NCBI GenBank assembly: GCA_016788205.1
Contig: JAEUTA010000007.1
Coordinates: forward strand, 99,327-163,326
From: Flavobacteriales bacterium
Lineage (GTDB): Bacteria; Bacteroidota; Bacteroidia; Flavobacteriales_F; PHOS-HE28
Direction: 5' to 3'
Length of the DNA stretch: 64,000 bases
Below the pieces are notes generated by a model, which had not been told where the DNA came from, searched no databases, and was given only the letters and a program-made list of their open reading frames with translations. Each line of letters starts with the position of its first letter. The stretch's first letter is position 1. Of the stretch, positions 9,138 to 17,748 are shown piece after piece. Both the position numbers and the translations under genes were made by a program.

Positions 9138-10157
9138 TCAGTTCTTCTTTTCCTCGTCCAGGACCTTGCCGATACGTTCGATGTCGGCATCGCTCAATTT
9201 GGGTAGGCGATCCTTCTTGCCGAAGATACTGAGGTAGCGGTTCGGATTCACCCGCAGGTCCTCGAGCAACAGATCAAGCTCCCGTGATGCGCTGTTGAGG
9301 TTGGTATACAGGCTGTCATCCTTCATCAACTTGCCCATGGTGCCTTCCCCACTGCTTATGGCCATGGCCGCCTTTTTCATCTCGGTGCTCGCCACGGCCA
9401 GTTCGTCCATGATCTTCCGAAGGCGACCTTTCGCGAGGTCAGCGCTCAAGGTGTCGAGGTTGGTGAAGATGTGGTCCATCTCGTCACTGTTACGCGCCAG
9501 GGTACCGCTCACCGTTTCCAAGTTCTTCAACGTGGCGCTCAGCGTAACGCTTTCAACGGCCACGAGGCGATCCAACCTTTCCGCCGTGCTGCTCAGGCTC
9601 TCGAGCGCATCACGGATACTGGTGAAACTGCTGTCGATATCGCCGACGGCTTTCTTGTTGAGCATCTGCTGGAAGGCGTTCAGCACGGAGTCGACCTTCG
9701 AGATCATCCCTTCGGCCTTCGCTTTAAGCGGGTCCATCTGCGCACTTACCGCGTCGGTCAGGCTCAACTGTACATCACCCACCAAGGTATCACCCGCCTC
9801 CGCGAGTTCACCGGTCCCGAGATCCATCTGCAACGCCCGGCTGAACAGATCGGCGCTGTAGATCTGCACCTTGGTGTTCTTCGGTATCGCAAGGGCATCC
9901 TCGTTGATCTGGAAGCTCACCGCCACATGTCCACTGCCATCCGGCATCAGCGCAGTCTTGATCACCTGCCCCACTTTGAAGCCATTGTAGTAGACCGGGC
10001 TGGCGCTGGTGATGCCGGCTACGTTGTTGTACACGGCATGGTAGACGTTACGCTTCTGGAACAGGTCCAGCCCCCGAAGGAAATTGACCCCGAAGATGAG
10101 CAGCCCAACGCCCCCAAGGACCAGTGCGGCGATGGAATACTCTCGTTTGATCTTCAT
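9138..10157 (-). CDS. MlaD/MCE family lipid-transport protein
   Basis: A 339-residue protein with an N-terminal membrane anchor (YSIAALVLGGVGLLIFGVNFL) followed by an MCE domain (about residues 37-115) containing VYYNGFKVGQV and a long helical tail (about 130-300), ending in a charged segment. MCE proteins form hexameric periplasmic rings that pass phospholipids between membranes with an MlaE/MlaF ABC transporter. No permease or ATPase partner is in this window, so those must be elsewhere. It is in the leftward operon with amidase upstream (19 bp) and Fe-S proteins downstream, which is the usual Bacteroidota order. Confidence 0.9.
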   Translation of the reverse strand: MKIKREYSIAALVLGGVGLLIFGVNFLRGLDLFQKRNVYHAVYNNVAGITSASPVYYNGFKVGQVIKTALMPDGSGHVAVSFQINEDALAIPKNTKVQIYSADLFSRALQMDLGTGELAEAGDTLVGDVQLSLTDAVSAQMDPLKAKAEGMISKVDSVLNAFQQMLNKKAVGDIDSSFTSIRDALESLSSTAERLDRLVAVESVTLSATLKNLETVSGTLARNSDEMDHIFTNLDTLSADLAKGRLRKIMDELAVASTEMKKAAMAISSGEGTMGKLMKDDSLYTNLNSASRELDLLLEDLRVNPNRYLSIFGKKDRLPKLSDADIERIGKVLDEEKKN

Positions 10158-10175
10158 CCAGTGCGTGCTATGACC

Positions 10176-11402
10176 TTAGTGGGCCTCGGCGAATTTAAGG
10201 GCATCCGACATAGCGATGCGCTCGCCATTGCGGAATGCAACGATGAAACTCTCCGTATATCCCTTGGACTTGCAGACCTCCTGCACCTTGCGCGCCCCGG
10301 CGAGCGAAGGTTCTGAACCCACCGTGTACTTGTACATACCCGCCCCTTGGTGTTCTTGCACGCCCTGGATGCCGTTGAAGTTCTTCGCCTTCAATTCGAT
10401 CCGCTTGCTGCTCGTGGCGATCTGGACCTTGAAGACGAGGCTGGCCTCGGGCTCCTGCTTCACTGGTTCCTTCACCGGTTCCCTCTTGGTCGTATCCGGC
10501 TTCACAACGGGCGCCTCCGCCACTGGCGCTGCGGACCCCGTGCCTTCAACGGTGGCCTTGTATTCCTTGAAAGCCCGGTAGATGGCGCTGGCCATGTAGT
10601 CCTGCCCCTCGGCTTTCTGGAGGTAATCCTCTTCGTTGGCGTTGGTGAGGAAACCGAGTTCCACCAGAACGCTGGGCATCGTGTTGTAACTGATCACCAG
10701 GAAACCCGCCTGTTTCACACCGCGATCGGGGCGACCAACGCGTTCCTTGAACTGCTTTTGGATCAGCGCGCTGAGCAACAAACTATGGTCCAAGTGCGTG
10801 TTCTGGCGCAAGCTTAGCGCGATGATGCTCTCGGGATCCTTCGGGTCGTACCCATCATACTTCAACTCATGACCGTCCTCCAAGAGGATGGCGGAGTTCT
10901 CCTTCTGTGCCACGCGCATATTGGCCTCGGTCTTGTGCAAACCCATCACGTAGGTCTCGCAGCCGTGCGGGTCTTTGCTGTCGTTGGCGTTGCAGTGGAT
11001 ACTGATGAACACATCCGCCTTGGCCTTGTTCGCGATGTTGCAGCGTTCCTTCAGCTCAATGAAGGTGTCGTCCTCACGGGTGTAGATCACCTTGACGTCC
11101 GGGTAGGTCTCGTTGATGTACTTGCCGATGAGCTTGGCGACGTTGAGCGAAATGTGCTTCTCCGTGGTCTTGTACCGGCCAGTGCCCAGGTTGCCGGGAT
11201 CCTTGCCGCCGTGACCGGCATCGAGCACCACCGTGCGGATACGGTTAGGGTCGCGGCCCGGTGTTTGTGCTTGCGCGAAGCCCCACGCAGCCAGCATCAG
11301 CACCATGAACGTGGCGAAACGCCCGGACAGCAAGCCTTTCCTTACGGCGCGTACCGCTTCCGTACTTTTCGGCCCCGCCGAAAGGCGACCCACCCGGTCC
11401 AT
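10176..11402 (-). CDS. N-acetylmuramoyl-L-alanine amidase (Amidase_3) with C-terminal SPOR-like region
   Basis: The protein has the zinc amidase motifs in order: VVLDAGHGGKDPGN (His), KTTEKHISLNVAK (Glu), FISIHCNANDS (His) and PSVLVELGFLTNANEE (catalytic Glu). The last 85 residues (FKVQIATSSKRIELKAKNF through YTESFIVAFRNGERI) resemble a SPOR-like peptidoglycan-binding module. A signal peptide ends at GFAQAQ. The start is uncertain: ATG at 11492, 11423 or 11402 are all in frame. I give 11402 because the longer ones overlap the divergent lptD start. It cleaves the amide between muramic acid and the stem peptide for cell separation or wall remodelling. Confidence 0.88.
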   Translation of the reverse strand: MDRVGRLSAGPKSTEAVRAVRKGLLSGRFATFMVLMLAAWGFAQAQTPGRDPNRIRTVVLDAGHGGKDPGNLGTGRYKTTEKHISLNVAKLIGKYINETYPDVKVIYTREDDTFIELKERCNIANKAKADVFISIHCNANDSKDPHGCETYVMGLHKTEANMRVAQKENSAILLEDGHELKYDGYDPKDPESIIALSLRQNTHLDHSLLLSALIQKQFKERVGRPDRGVKQAGFLVISYNTMPSVLVELGFLTNANEEDYLQKAEGQDYMASAIYRAFKEYKATVEGTGSAAPVAEAPVVKPDTTKREPVKEPVKQEPEASLVFKVQIATSSKRIELKAKNFNGIQGVQEHQGAGMYKYTVGSEPSLAGARKVQEVCKSKGYTESFIVAFRNGERIAMSDALKFAEAH

Positions 11403-11421
11403 GCCAGAAACGCGTTGCTCC

Positions 11422-13971
11422 ATGCCCTTGCGGCGCGAAACTAGAGGGGGAGCATGGTGGGCTTCCCCCACGGTAGGTGCAGTTTTCATCACGTTCCTGT
11501 TGATGTGCGCGTCCGGGATGACATCTGCGCAGACCTTGCAGAGCGAGGTGCGCTATGGTGCCCGTGACAGCATGCGTTACGATATCGCTGAGCAAACAGT
11601 GTACCTCTATGGGGGCGCAACGGTGAAATACGGCACTGTTGAGATGACGGCGGACCGGATCATCTTCAGCTTCAAGAACGATGAAGCACAGGCTTTTGGT
11701 GCCCCGGACAGCTCAGGGACCATCGCCGGTAAACCGCAGTTCACGCAAGATGGCACCATGATCGAGGCGGACAGCATCCGTTACAACTTCAAGACGAAGC
11801 AGGGCCTCATACGCCAGGTGCGCACCCACGAACAGGAAAGCTGGGTGAGCGCCAGCCTGAGCAAACGCCACGCGAACGGCGAAGTACACAGCAAGGGTGG
11901 CATGCTTACGACTTGCGATCGCCCCAAGCCCCACTATCATTTCAAGGTGAGCAAGATGATGGTGATCCCGGACGACAAGATCATCACCGGGCCCACGTAC
12001 ATGAAGGTGGGTAACGTACCCACGCCACTTGCGCTGCCTTTCGGGCTCTTCCCGAACACCAAAGGCGGCAGCGCGGGCGTGCTGATCCCCACCTGGGGCA
12101 ACGACCAGACGCGCGGCTACTACCTCCTCAATGGCGGCTGGTACCAACCCATCAGCGACCATGCGGACCTTTCGCTCACAGGGGATATCTATAGCCGGGG
12201 TTCGTGGGCCCTGCGCGCCGGAAGCCGCTACAGAACGCGCTACCGGTTCGGCGGGAACGTGGACCTGAGCTACAGTACGCTGTTGAACAGCGATCCGGAG
12301 TATCCTGACTTCAGCAGGCAAAGGAACTTCTTCATCCGTTGGAACCACCAGGTGGACCCCAAAGCCAGCCTCACCGATCGCTTCAGCGCTGCTGTGAACC
12401 TGGGCACCAACCAGAACTTCACCAGCAATTTCAACAGCAGTGCCGTCGACTTCCTGAGCAATACGTTCCAGAGCAACATCGCTTACGGTCATCTGTGGAC
12501 AGGCAAACCGTATTCACTCTCGGTGAACATGCGCCATAGCCAGAACACCCGAGACCGAACCTTCACCATTACGGCGCCTTCCGCAAACTTCAACCTGCAA
12601 CGCATCTTCCCCTTCCAGATGATGCGCGCTACGGCAGCACCATCGCGCTTCTACGACCAGATCGGCATCCAATACACCGCCGACTTCCAGAACGTGTTGA
12701 ACACGACCGAGCAACAGCTCTTCTGGGCCAATGTGCCGAACCTTGTACAACGGATGCGCAACGGGATCCGGCATTCGGCCGCGGTAAGTTCCACCGTTAA
12801 GAACGCCTACTTCACCCTCAACCCCGAGTTCCGCGTCATCGACCGGATGTACTTCGAGCAGCTGCGGAAGACGACGATCAGCACGCCGGAAGGCCTTTCG
12901 ACGATCACGGACACGGTGCCCACCTTCGCCGCACCGTTCGAGTGGAACGCGAGCGTAGCCCTCACCAGCAAGCTCTATGGCATGTATACCTTCCGGGGAG
13001 ACCGCATCAAGGCCATCCGTCATGTGATCACGCCCAGCGCCACCTTCACCTACCGTCCTGACCAGAGCACACAGATCGAAGGACCTTTCGGCACGAACGG
13101 CACCCTGAGCAGCTACTCGCCTTACGACATCGGCATCTTCGGAAAACCCACGGCCGGCGAAAGTGGCGCCGTGAACCTCAGTCTTATCCAAAGCCTGGAA
13201 GCGAAGGTGCGCGACGGCAAGGCCATGGCGGATAGCACCGCTGTTTCCGATGCCGTGCAATTGAAGAAGATCAAGTTGTTCGACTTCGTAGGCGTAAGCA
13301 CCAACTACGACATGATGCAGGATTCGCTGCGGTGGTCGCCGCTGAGCCTGGCTGCACGTACCGTGCTCTTCAACAAGGTGAACATCAACTTCAACAGCAT
13401 ATGGGATCCGTATGCGGTGAACGACCTTGGCCAGCGGATCGATCGCAGCGAACGCTCACGGACCGGTCGTTGGGCGCGCATGACCTACACGAACATCGCC
13501 GCTGGTTTCGATCTGAAGAGCAAGCGGTACGGCCAGGCACCTTCAAGCAACGATGGCAACGACCGTCAGGTGGTGGAGGACAGCGACCCCAGCAAAGGTG
13601 CACGCATCAACTTCACACTGCCTTGGCACTTGAACGTGAACTACAGCTACGACGTAACACGCAGCTACGCGAACAACACCACCACCGACACGCAGCGCCA
13701 GAGCATCCTCTTCAACGGGGACCTGAACGTGTTGAAGTATTGGAAGATCGGGTTCAGCAGTGGTTACGATCTCGAAGCCAGGGACTGGACCTACACAAGC
13801 CTCAACCTCTACTGGGATCTTCACTGCTGGGAGTTCAACCTCAACGTGATCCCGCTGGGCACGCGCAAGAGCTTCAGCTTCCGGATCAACGTGAAGGCGA
13901 GCATCCTCCGCGACCTGAAGTTCGAGCAGCGCAGACCTTACGGGAACAACGACAACAACCTGTTGTTCTGA
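11422..13971 (+). CDS. LptD-like LPS-assembly outer-membrane protein
   Basis: About 849 residues. The N-terminal signal peptide (VGAVFITFLLMCASGMTSAQ) is followed by an OstA/LptA-like beta-jellyroll (MRYDIAEQTVYLYGGATVKYGTVEMTADRI type strands, about residues 50-160). A large beta-barrel rich in alternating aromatic strands follows to the C-terminus. This matches the Bacteroidota putative LPS assembly protein LptD, which inserts lipopolysaccharide into the outer leaflet. Start 11422 is chosen so that the signal peptide is near the N-terminus; a start at 11233 would lie inside the divergent amidase. It ends one base before the convergent trpG/pabA-type gene stop. Confidence 0.85.
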   Translation: MPLRRETRGGAWWASPTVGAVFITFLLMCASGMTSAQTLQSEVRYGARDSMRYDIAEQTVYLYGGATVKYGTVEMTADRIIFSFKNDEAQAFGAPDSSGTIAGKPQFTQDGTMIEADSIRYNFKTKQGLIRQVRTHEQESWVSASLSKRHANGEVHSKGGMLTTCDRPKPHYHFKVSKMMVIPDDKIITGPTYMKVGNVPTPLALPFGLFPNTKGGSAGVLIPTWGNDQTRGYYLLNGGWYQPISDHADLSLTGDIYSRGSWALRAGSRYRTRYRFGGNVDLSYSTLLNSDPEYPDFSRQRNFFIRWNHQVDPKASLTDRFSAAVNLGTNQNFTSNFNSSAVDFLSNTFQSNIAYGHLWTGKPYSLSVNMRHSQNTRDRTFTITAPSANFNLQRIFPFQMMRATAAPSRFYDQIGIQYTADFQNVLNTTEQQLFWANVPNLVQRMRNGIRHSAAVSSTVKNAYFTLNPEFRVIDRMYFEQLRKTTISTPEGLSTITDTVPTFAAPFEWNASVALTSKLYGMYTFRGDRIKAIRHVITPSATFTYRPDQSTQIEGPFGTNGTLSSYSPYDIGIFGKPTAGESGAVNLSLIQSLEAKVRDGKAMADSTAVSDAVQLKKIKLFDFVGVSTNYDMMQDSLRWSPLSLAARTVLFNKVNINFNSIWDPYAVNDLGQRIDRSERSRTGRWARMTYTNIAAGFDLKSKRYGQAPSSNDGNDRQVVEDSDPSKGARINFTLPWHLNVNYSYDVTRSYANNTTTDTQRQSILFNGDLNVLKYWKIGFSSGYDLEARDWTYTSLNLYWDLHCWEFNLNVIPLGTRKSFSFRINVKASILRDLKFEQRRPYGNNDNNLLF

Positions 13972-14535
13972 TCAGCCCACGATCCAATTCGCGATGATCT
14001 TCTCTCCCGTGGGCGTCAGCACGCTTTCCGGATGGAACTGCACACCGCACACATCGTACTGCATGTGTCGTACGGCCATGATCACATCCGCCTGGCTGCG
14101 AGCGGTGATCCGAAGGGTTGATGGAAGTGACTTCGGATCGGCGGCCCAACTGTGGTAGAGCCCCACCGGGAAAGTTGAAGGCATCTCCGCGAAGAGCGGA
14201 TCGCGCGGTTCCATGTGTACACAATCCACCGCCACACCGTGCATCACGCGATGCTGGTTGAAGAGCTTGCCTCCACATACTTCAACGATCGCTTGCATGC
14301 CGAGGCAAACGCCAAGGATGGGGTGCGTTGGCATGAGCTTCTGCAACAGTTCCATGGTGATACCCGCTTCCACCGGAAGGCCAGGTCCGGGCGAGATCAC
14401 GATACGATCGTAACGCGCGGCATCGTCCACGGTGATGCGATCGTTCAACACCACATCCACTTCAGCATGCGGCTCCAGCAGGTGGTGTAGGTTCCAGGTG
14501 AAGCTGTCGTAGTTGTCGAGGAGAAGGATGCGCAT
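13972..14535 (-). CDS. anthranilate / aminodeoxychorismate synthase glutamine amidotransferase (TrpG/PabA)
   Basis: A 187-residue class I glutamine amidotransferase. The start is RILLLDNYDSFTWNL, the oxyanion strand is VISPGPGLP, the nucleophile elbow is GVCLGMQAI with the catalytic Cys, and the catalytic His-Glu pair is in GVQFHPES. It transfers ammonia from glutamine to chorismate bound by a TrpE or PabB partner, for tryptophan or folate synthesis. No synthase large subunit is adjacent, so TrpG and PabA cannot be told apart and it may be shared. It is convergent with lptD. Confidence 0.93.
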   Translation of the reverse strand: MRILLLDNYDSFTWNLHHLLEPHAEVDVVLNDRITVDDAARYDRIVISPGPGLPVEAGITMELLQKLMPTHPILGVCLGMQAIVEVCGGKLFNQHRVMHGVAVDCVHMEPRDPLFAEMPSTFPVGLYHSWAADPKSLPSTLRITARSQADVIMAVRHMQYDVCGVQFHPESVLTPTGEKIIANWIVG

Positions 14536-14568
14536 GAGCTGAGAAAAGTGCAGAAGCGAGGGCGATGC

Positions 14569-14973
14569 CTACTGCTCCTGACCCTTGAGTTTCCCGATCC
14601 ACCCCAGGTGCGTGTGCTGGAAGCTGTCGCCGAACTTGAGACCGTAGCCGAAGATGCGGTCCATGCTGGCGTGGCCGTAAAGGATGAATGCACTGACATA
14701 GAGCATATGATCCGGGCCTCTCATTTCCGGTGCGTGAACGCTAATCATCCCTAACACGACACCAAAAGCGCCTGTCAAAATTGCAATTCCCTTATGATGT
14801 AGTGCGTTGTAGGTCAACGCCCCAGCACGAGTATCGATCAAATAACCGATCATCCCAATATCAGGACCGACAGCAAGTAGGATATAGACCCACCAAGGAA
14901 CATCAAGAACATACAATGCAAGCGCACATGCAAGGAACTGCGCCAGTTCTTCAAGCTTCAGCAGGTTCTTCAT
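14569..14973 (-). CDS. DUF4260 family membrane protein
   Basis: A 134-residue protein with four hydrophobic segments and the conserved features of DUF4260: KLEELAQFL at the N-terminus, GPDIGMIGYLIDTRAGALTYNALHHKG in the middle, and ASMDRIFGYGLKFGDSFQHTHLGWIGK at the C-terminus. The several histidines and aspartates suggest metal or lipid contact but the family function is unknown. A 33-bp gap separates it from the downstream amidotransferase, so they may be co-transcribed. Its AT content is slightly higher than that of its neighbours. Confidence 0.88.
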   Translation of the reverse strand: MKNLLKLEELAQFLACALALYVLDVPWWVYILLAVGPDIGMIGYLIDTRAGALTYNALHHKGIAILTGAFGVVLGMISVHAPEMRGPDHMLYVSAFILYGHASMDRIFGYGLKFGDSFQHTHLGWIGKLKGQEQ

Positions 14974-15011
14974 TCGCTAATCGGCTAATTGTCGCATCAG
15001 CTAATCGGTCC

Positions 15012-15776
15012 TCACCACTCAATCCCCACCGGGCAATGGTCACTGCCCATGACCTCGTTGAGGATGAAGGCATCCTTCACCTTCTTCTCGAATCCTTTGC
15101 TCACCAGCACGTAGTCAATGCGCCAACCCACGTTCTTCTCACGGGCACCGAAACGCTGGCTCCACCAGCTGTACTTCACCACTTCGGGGTGCAGGTGCCG
15201 GAATGTGTCCACGTAACCGGTGCCGAGCAGCGCGGTGATACCATCGATCTCGCTCTGCATGTAACCGGCGGTCTTGTTGTAGTTGGGCTTTGGGCGCGCG
15301 ATGTCGATGGGTTGGTGCGCCACATTCAGATCACCGGTGAAGATGACCGGTAGTTTGCCACTGGCGAGCTTCACCAAGTAGTTGCGCAGGGTTTCATCCC
15401 ATGTACCGCGATAACCCAAGCGTTTGAGGTCCTGGCCGCTGTTGGGCACGTAGGTGTTCACCACGATGTGATCCTTGAAGGTGGCGGTGATCACACGGCC
15501 TTCCTTGTTGTGCTCATCGGCATCCGGAATGCCGTAGACCACGCTGGTCGGTTGCTGCTTGCTCATGATGGCGGTACCGCTGTACCCGGGCTTTTCGGCA
15601 CCGCTGGCGTGTACGTGGTAGCCCTCCACCCCTTTCAGGGCTTCGGCCACTTGTTCCGGCGTGGCTTTGGTCTCCTGAAAACAGACCACATCGGCGGCCA
15701 TGGAGCGCAGGGAAGCGTGAAGGCCTTTGGTGACGCTGGCCCGTATTCCATTCACGTTGAACGAGACGAGTTTCAT
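15012..15776 (-). CDS. xth: exodeoxyribonuclease III
   Basis: A 254-residue member of the Xth/Ape1 endonuclease-exonuclease-phosphatase family, full length. Motifs in order: VSFNVNGIRA, CFQETKA (metal-binding Glu), NTYVPNSG, FTGDLNVAHQPIDIA (catalytic Asp-Asn), WSQRFGAREKNVGWRIDYVLVS and GSDHCPVGIEW (catalytic Asp-His). It repairs abasic sites and removes 3'-blocking groups from DNA. It lies alone on the minus strand, with 302 bp to the divergent DUF1800 gene. Confidence 0.95.
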   Translation of the reverse strand: MKLVSFNVNGIRASVTKGLHASLRSMAADVVCFQETKATPEQVAEALKGVEGYHVHASGAEKPGYSGTAIMSKQQPTSVVYGIPDADEHNKEGRVITATFKDHIVVNTYVPNSGQDLKRLGYRGTWDETLRNYLVKLASGKLPVIFTGDLNVAHQPIDIARPKPNYNKTAGYMQSEIDGITALLGTGYVDTFRHLHPEVVKYSWWSQRFGAREKNVGWRIDYVLVSKGFEKKVKDAFILNEVMGSDHCPVGIEW

Positions 15777-16078
15777 GCTGGTCGATCAATTCGGTAGGGA
15801 TGCGAACCTACACCATCGGCCCGGCGTAAAACGCCCGTGCCGTGCGACGGATATCGGCCTTCCACCTTGACACGCTATCCACGAAACCGCTGTTAAATGT
15901 TCATATCCCCTGACTATCACGGCATTCCGGAAGGTCAACCGGAACAGGCTTCATCGGCTCGAAGCCCGTATTCGCCTGCAACACAGGCCCGTCGGGCAAA
16001 TTTCCGGGTCTCGGCAAGACCGAACCTCCATTCTTTGCAGCCGCCAAAGCGGATAGTCGTCCAAAACAGTAGCTCGCC
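15777..16078. other. divergent intergenic region, xth / DUF1800
   Basis: No gene, RNA or clear repeat is visible. It should hold the promoters for both divergent genes but I see no convincing Bacteroidota -33/-7 pair (TTTG and TAnnTTTG). Confidence 0.4.
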
Positions 16079-17737
16079 ATGCCTGTAACTCCCTACAGTG
16101 GAACGTTCGGTCGAGAGGAGTTGAAGCACCTCCTGCGTCGCACCATGTTCGGCGCGACGAATGTCGATATCGCCTATTTCTCAGGCCAGTCATTGGGGCA
16201 GGTGGTGGATGCGCTGTTGACCATCAACACCGCACAGACACCACCGCTGAAGAACTATTGGGTGCTCAACGGCGGTGTACGCGACCCCAACGCAGTGGAT
16301 GCCGCCGTACCCTTCGGCAGCACCTGGGTGGGGACACCACACACCGTTACGGCAGTGAACGCCAACGTTTACCGCATGTACAGCTTCATGGCGTGGCGCA
16401 CTGGCCTGATGATCCATCAGGAGCGTTCCATCCTGGAGAAAATGCTCCTGTTCTGGTACAACCACATGCCCATTCAGGTGAGCGTGGTGTTCAACGGGCT
16501 GCTGCACTACGGGTACGATCAGCTGCTTCGCAACAAATGCTTGGGCAACTTCAGGCAGTTGATGTACGATGTGACGTTGGACCCCTGCATGCTCGAATAT
16601 TTGAACGGCAAGCAGAACATGGCCTCGGCCCCGGACGAGAACTACGCCCGCGAGCTGATGGAACTGTTCACCTTGGGAGAAGGAAGCGGCTACACCGAAA
16701 CCGATGTACAAGCTGCCAGCAAGGTGCTCACCGGTTGGTCCACGCGAGAGACGCTCGACGGATCACCGATGATGCCGCAGACCTACTTCGCCCCGGGCAA
16801 CCATACCACCAGCAACAAGCAGTTCTCCTCGTTCTTCAACAACACGATCATCCAAGGGCAGAGCGGCACAAATGCAGGTACCACCGAGCTGAACGCCCTG
16901 CTAGACATGATCTTCGCCAAACAGGAGGTCTCGCTCTTCATCTGCCGCCAGCTCTACCGGTTCTTCGTGCACGGAGAGATCAATGCCCAGACGGAGAGCG
17001 AACTGATCGTGCCCCTGGCGGAGCTGTTCCGCAACAATGCCGGTTCGCCCGACCAACTGAAAGTGGTGATGCGCGCGTTGCTCACGAGCGATCATTTCTT
17101 CAACGCGAACAACCGTGCATGCATGGTGATGAGCACTGCGGATATCGTCATCGGCATGATCCGCAAAATGCACTTCACCTTCCCGAGTGAAAGCACCCAG
17201 CTTGAAGCGCGATACAGGATGTTCCTGGACGCGTACTACATCTGCGTCAATTGCGGTCAGAACCTGTTCGACCCGCCGAATGTGGCCGGTTGGCCCGCCT
17301 ATTACCAAGGACCCCAGTTCGACGAGCTGTGGGTGGACACGGCCGCTTATGCCGCGCGCAACTTCGCCGTGCAAGGCATCATCGGACAGGGCTTCACGAC
17401 CGGTGCTGATTTCTACCAGGCCGCGAGCCGCAACGTGTCCATAGACCCAGATTACATGGCCATCGCTGCGGAGTTCGATGCACCGAACGACCCCGACAAC
17501 GTGGTGAGCGGTTGTGCGGACATGCTCTATGCCATCCCTGTTTCGCAAGGCGTGAAGAACACCCTGAAGACCCAACGTCTGCTCCTTGGCCAATCCAGTG
17601 ATGTTTACTGGACCGAGGCCTATGAACTGCGCGTGGCCGACCCGAACACCACGAACCAGACCGCGCAAATGGTACCCAGCTTGATCAACTTCCTGCTCTT
17701 GGATATGGCCAAGGCAGGTGAATCACAGATGTTCTGA
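16079..17737 (+). CDS. DUF1800 family protein, copy 1
   Basis: A 552-residue protein with the DUF1800 landmarks HLLRRTMFGATN near the N-terminus, LLFWYNHMP, LDPCMLEYLNGKQNMASAPDENYARELMELFTLGEG (about residues 160-200), VLTGWS, and FDPPNVAGWPAY in the C-terminal third. No signal peptide is obvious. The family is uncharacterised but is almost always encoded just before a DUF1501 sulfatase-like protein, and here it is 11 bp upstream of one. The gene shares extensive identity with the copy at 19552, so the pair has been duplicated in tandem. Confidence 0.9.
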   Translation: MPVTPYSGTFGREELKHLLRRTMFGATNVDIAYFSGQSLGQVVDALLTINTAQTPPLKNYWVLNGGVRDPNAVDAAVPFGSTWVGTPHTVTAVNANVYRMYSFMAWRTGLMIHQERSILEKMLLFWYNHMPIQVSVVFNGLLHYGYDQLLRNKCLGNFRQLMYDVTLDPCMLEYLNGKQNMASAPDENYARELMELFTLGEGSGYTETDVQAASKVLTGWSTRETLDGSPMMPQTYFAPGNHTTSNKQFSSFFNNTIIQGQSGTNAGTTELNALLDMIFAKQEVSLFICRQLYRFFVHGEINAQTESELIVPLAELFRNNAGSPDQLKVVMRALLTSDHFFNANNRACMVMSTADIVIGMIRKMHFTFPSESTQLEARYRMFLDAYYICVNCGQNLFDPPNVAGWPAYYQGPQFDELWVDTAAYAARNFAVQGIIGQGFTTGADFYQAASRNVSIDPDYMAIAAEFDAPNDPDNVVSGCADMLYAIPVSQGVKNTLKTQRLLLGQSSDVYWTEAYELRVADPNTTNQTAQMVPSLINFLLLDMAKAGESQMF

Positions 17738-17748
17738 ACCGCACCACC

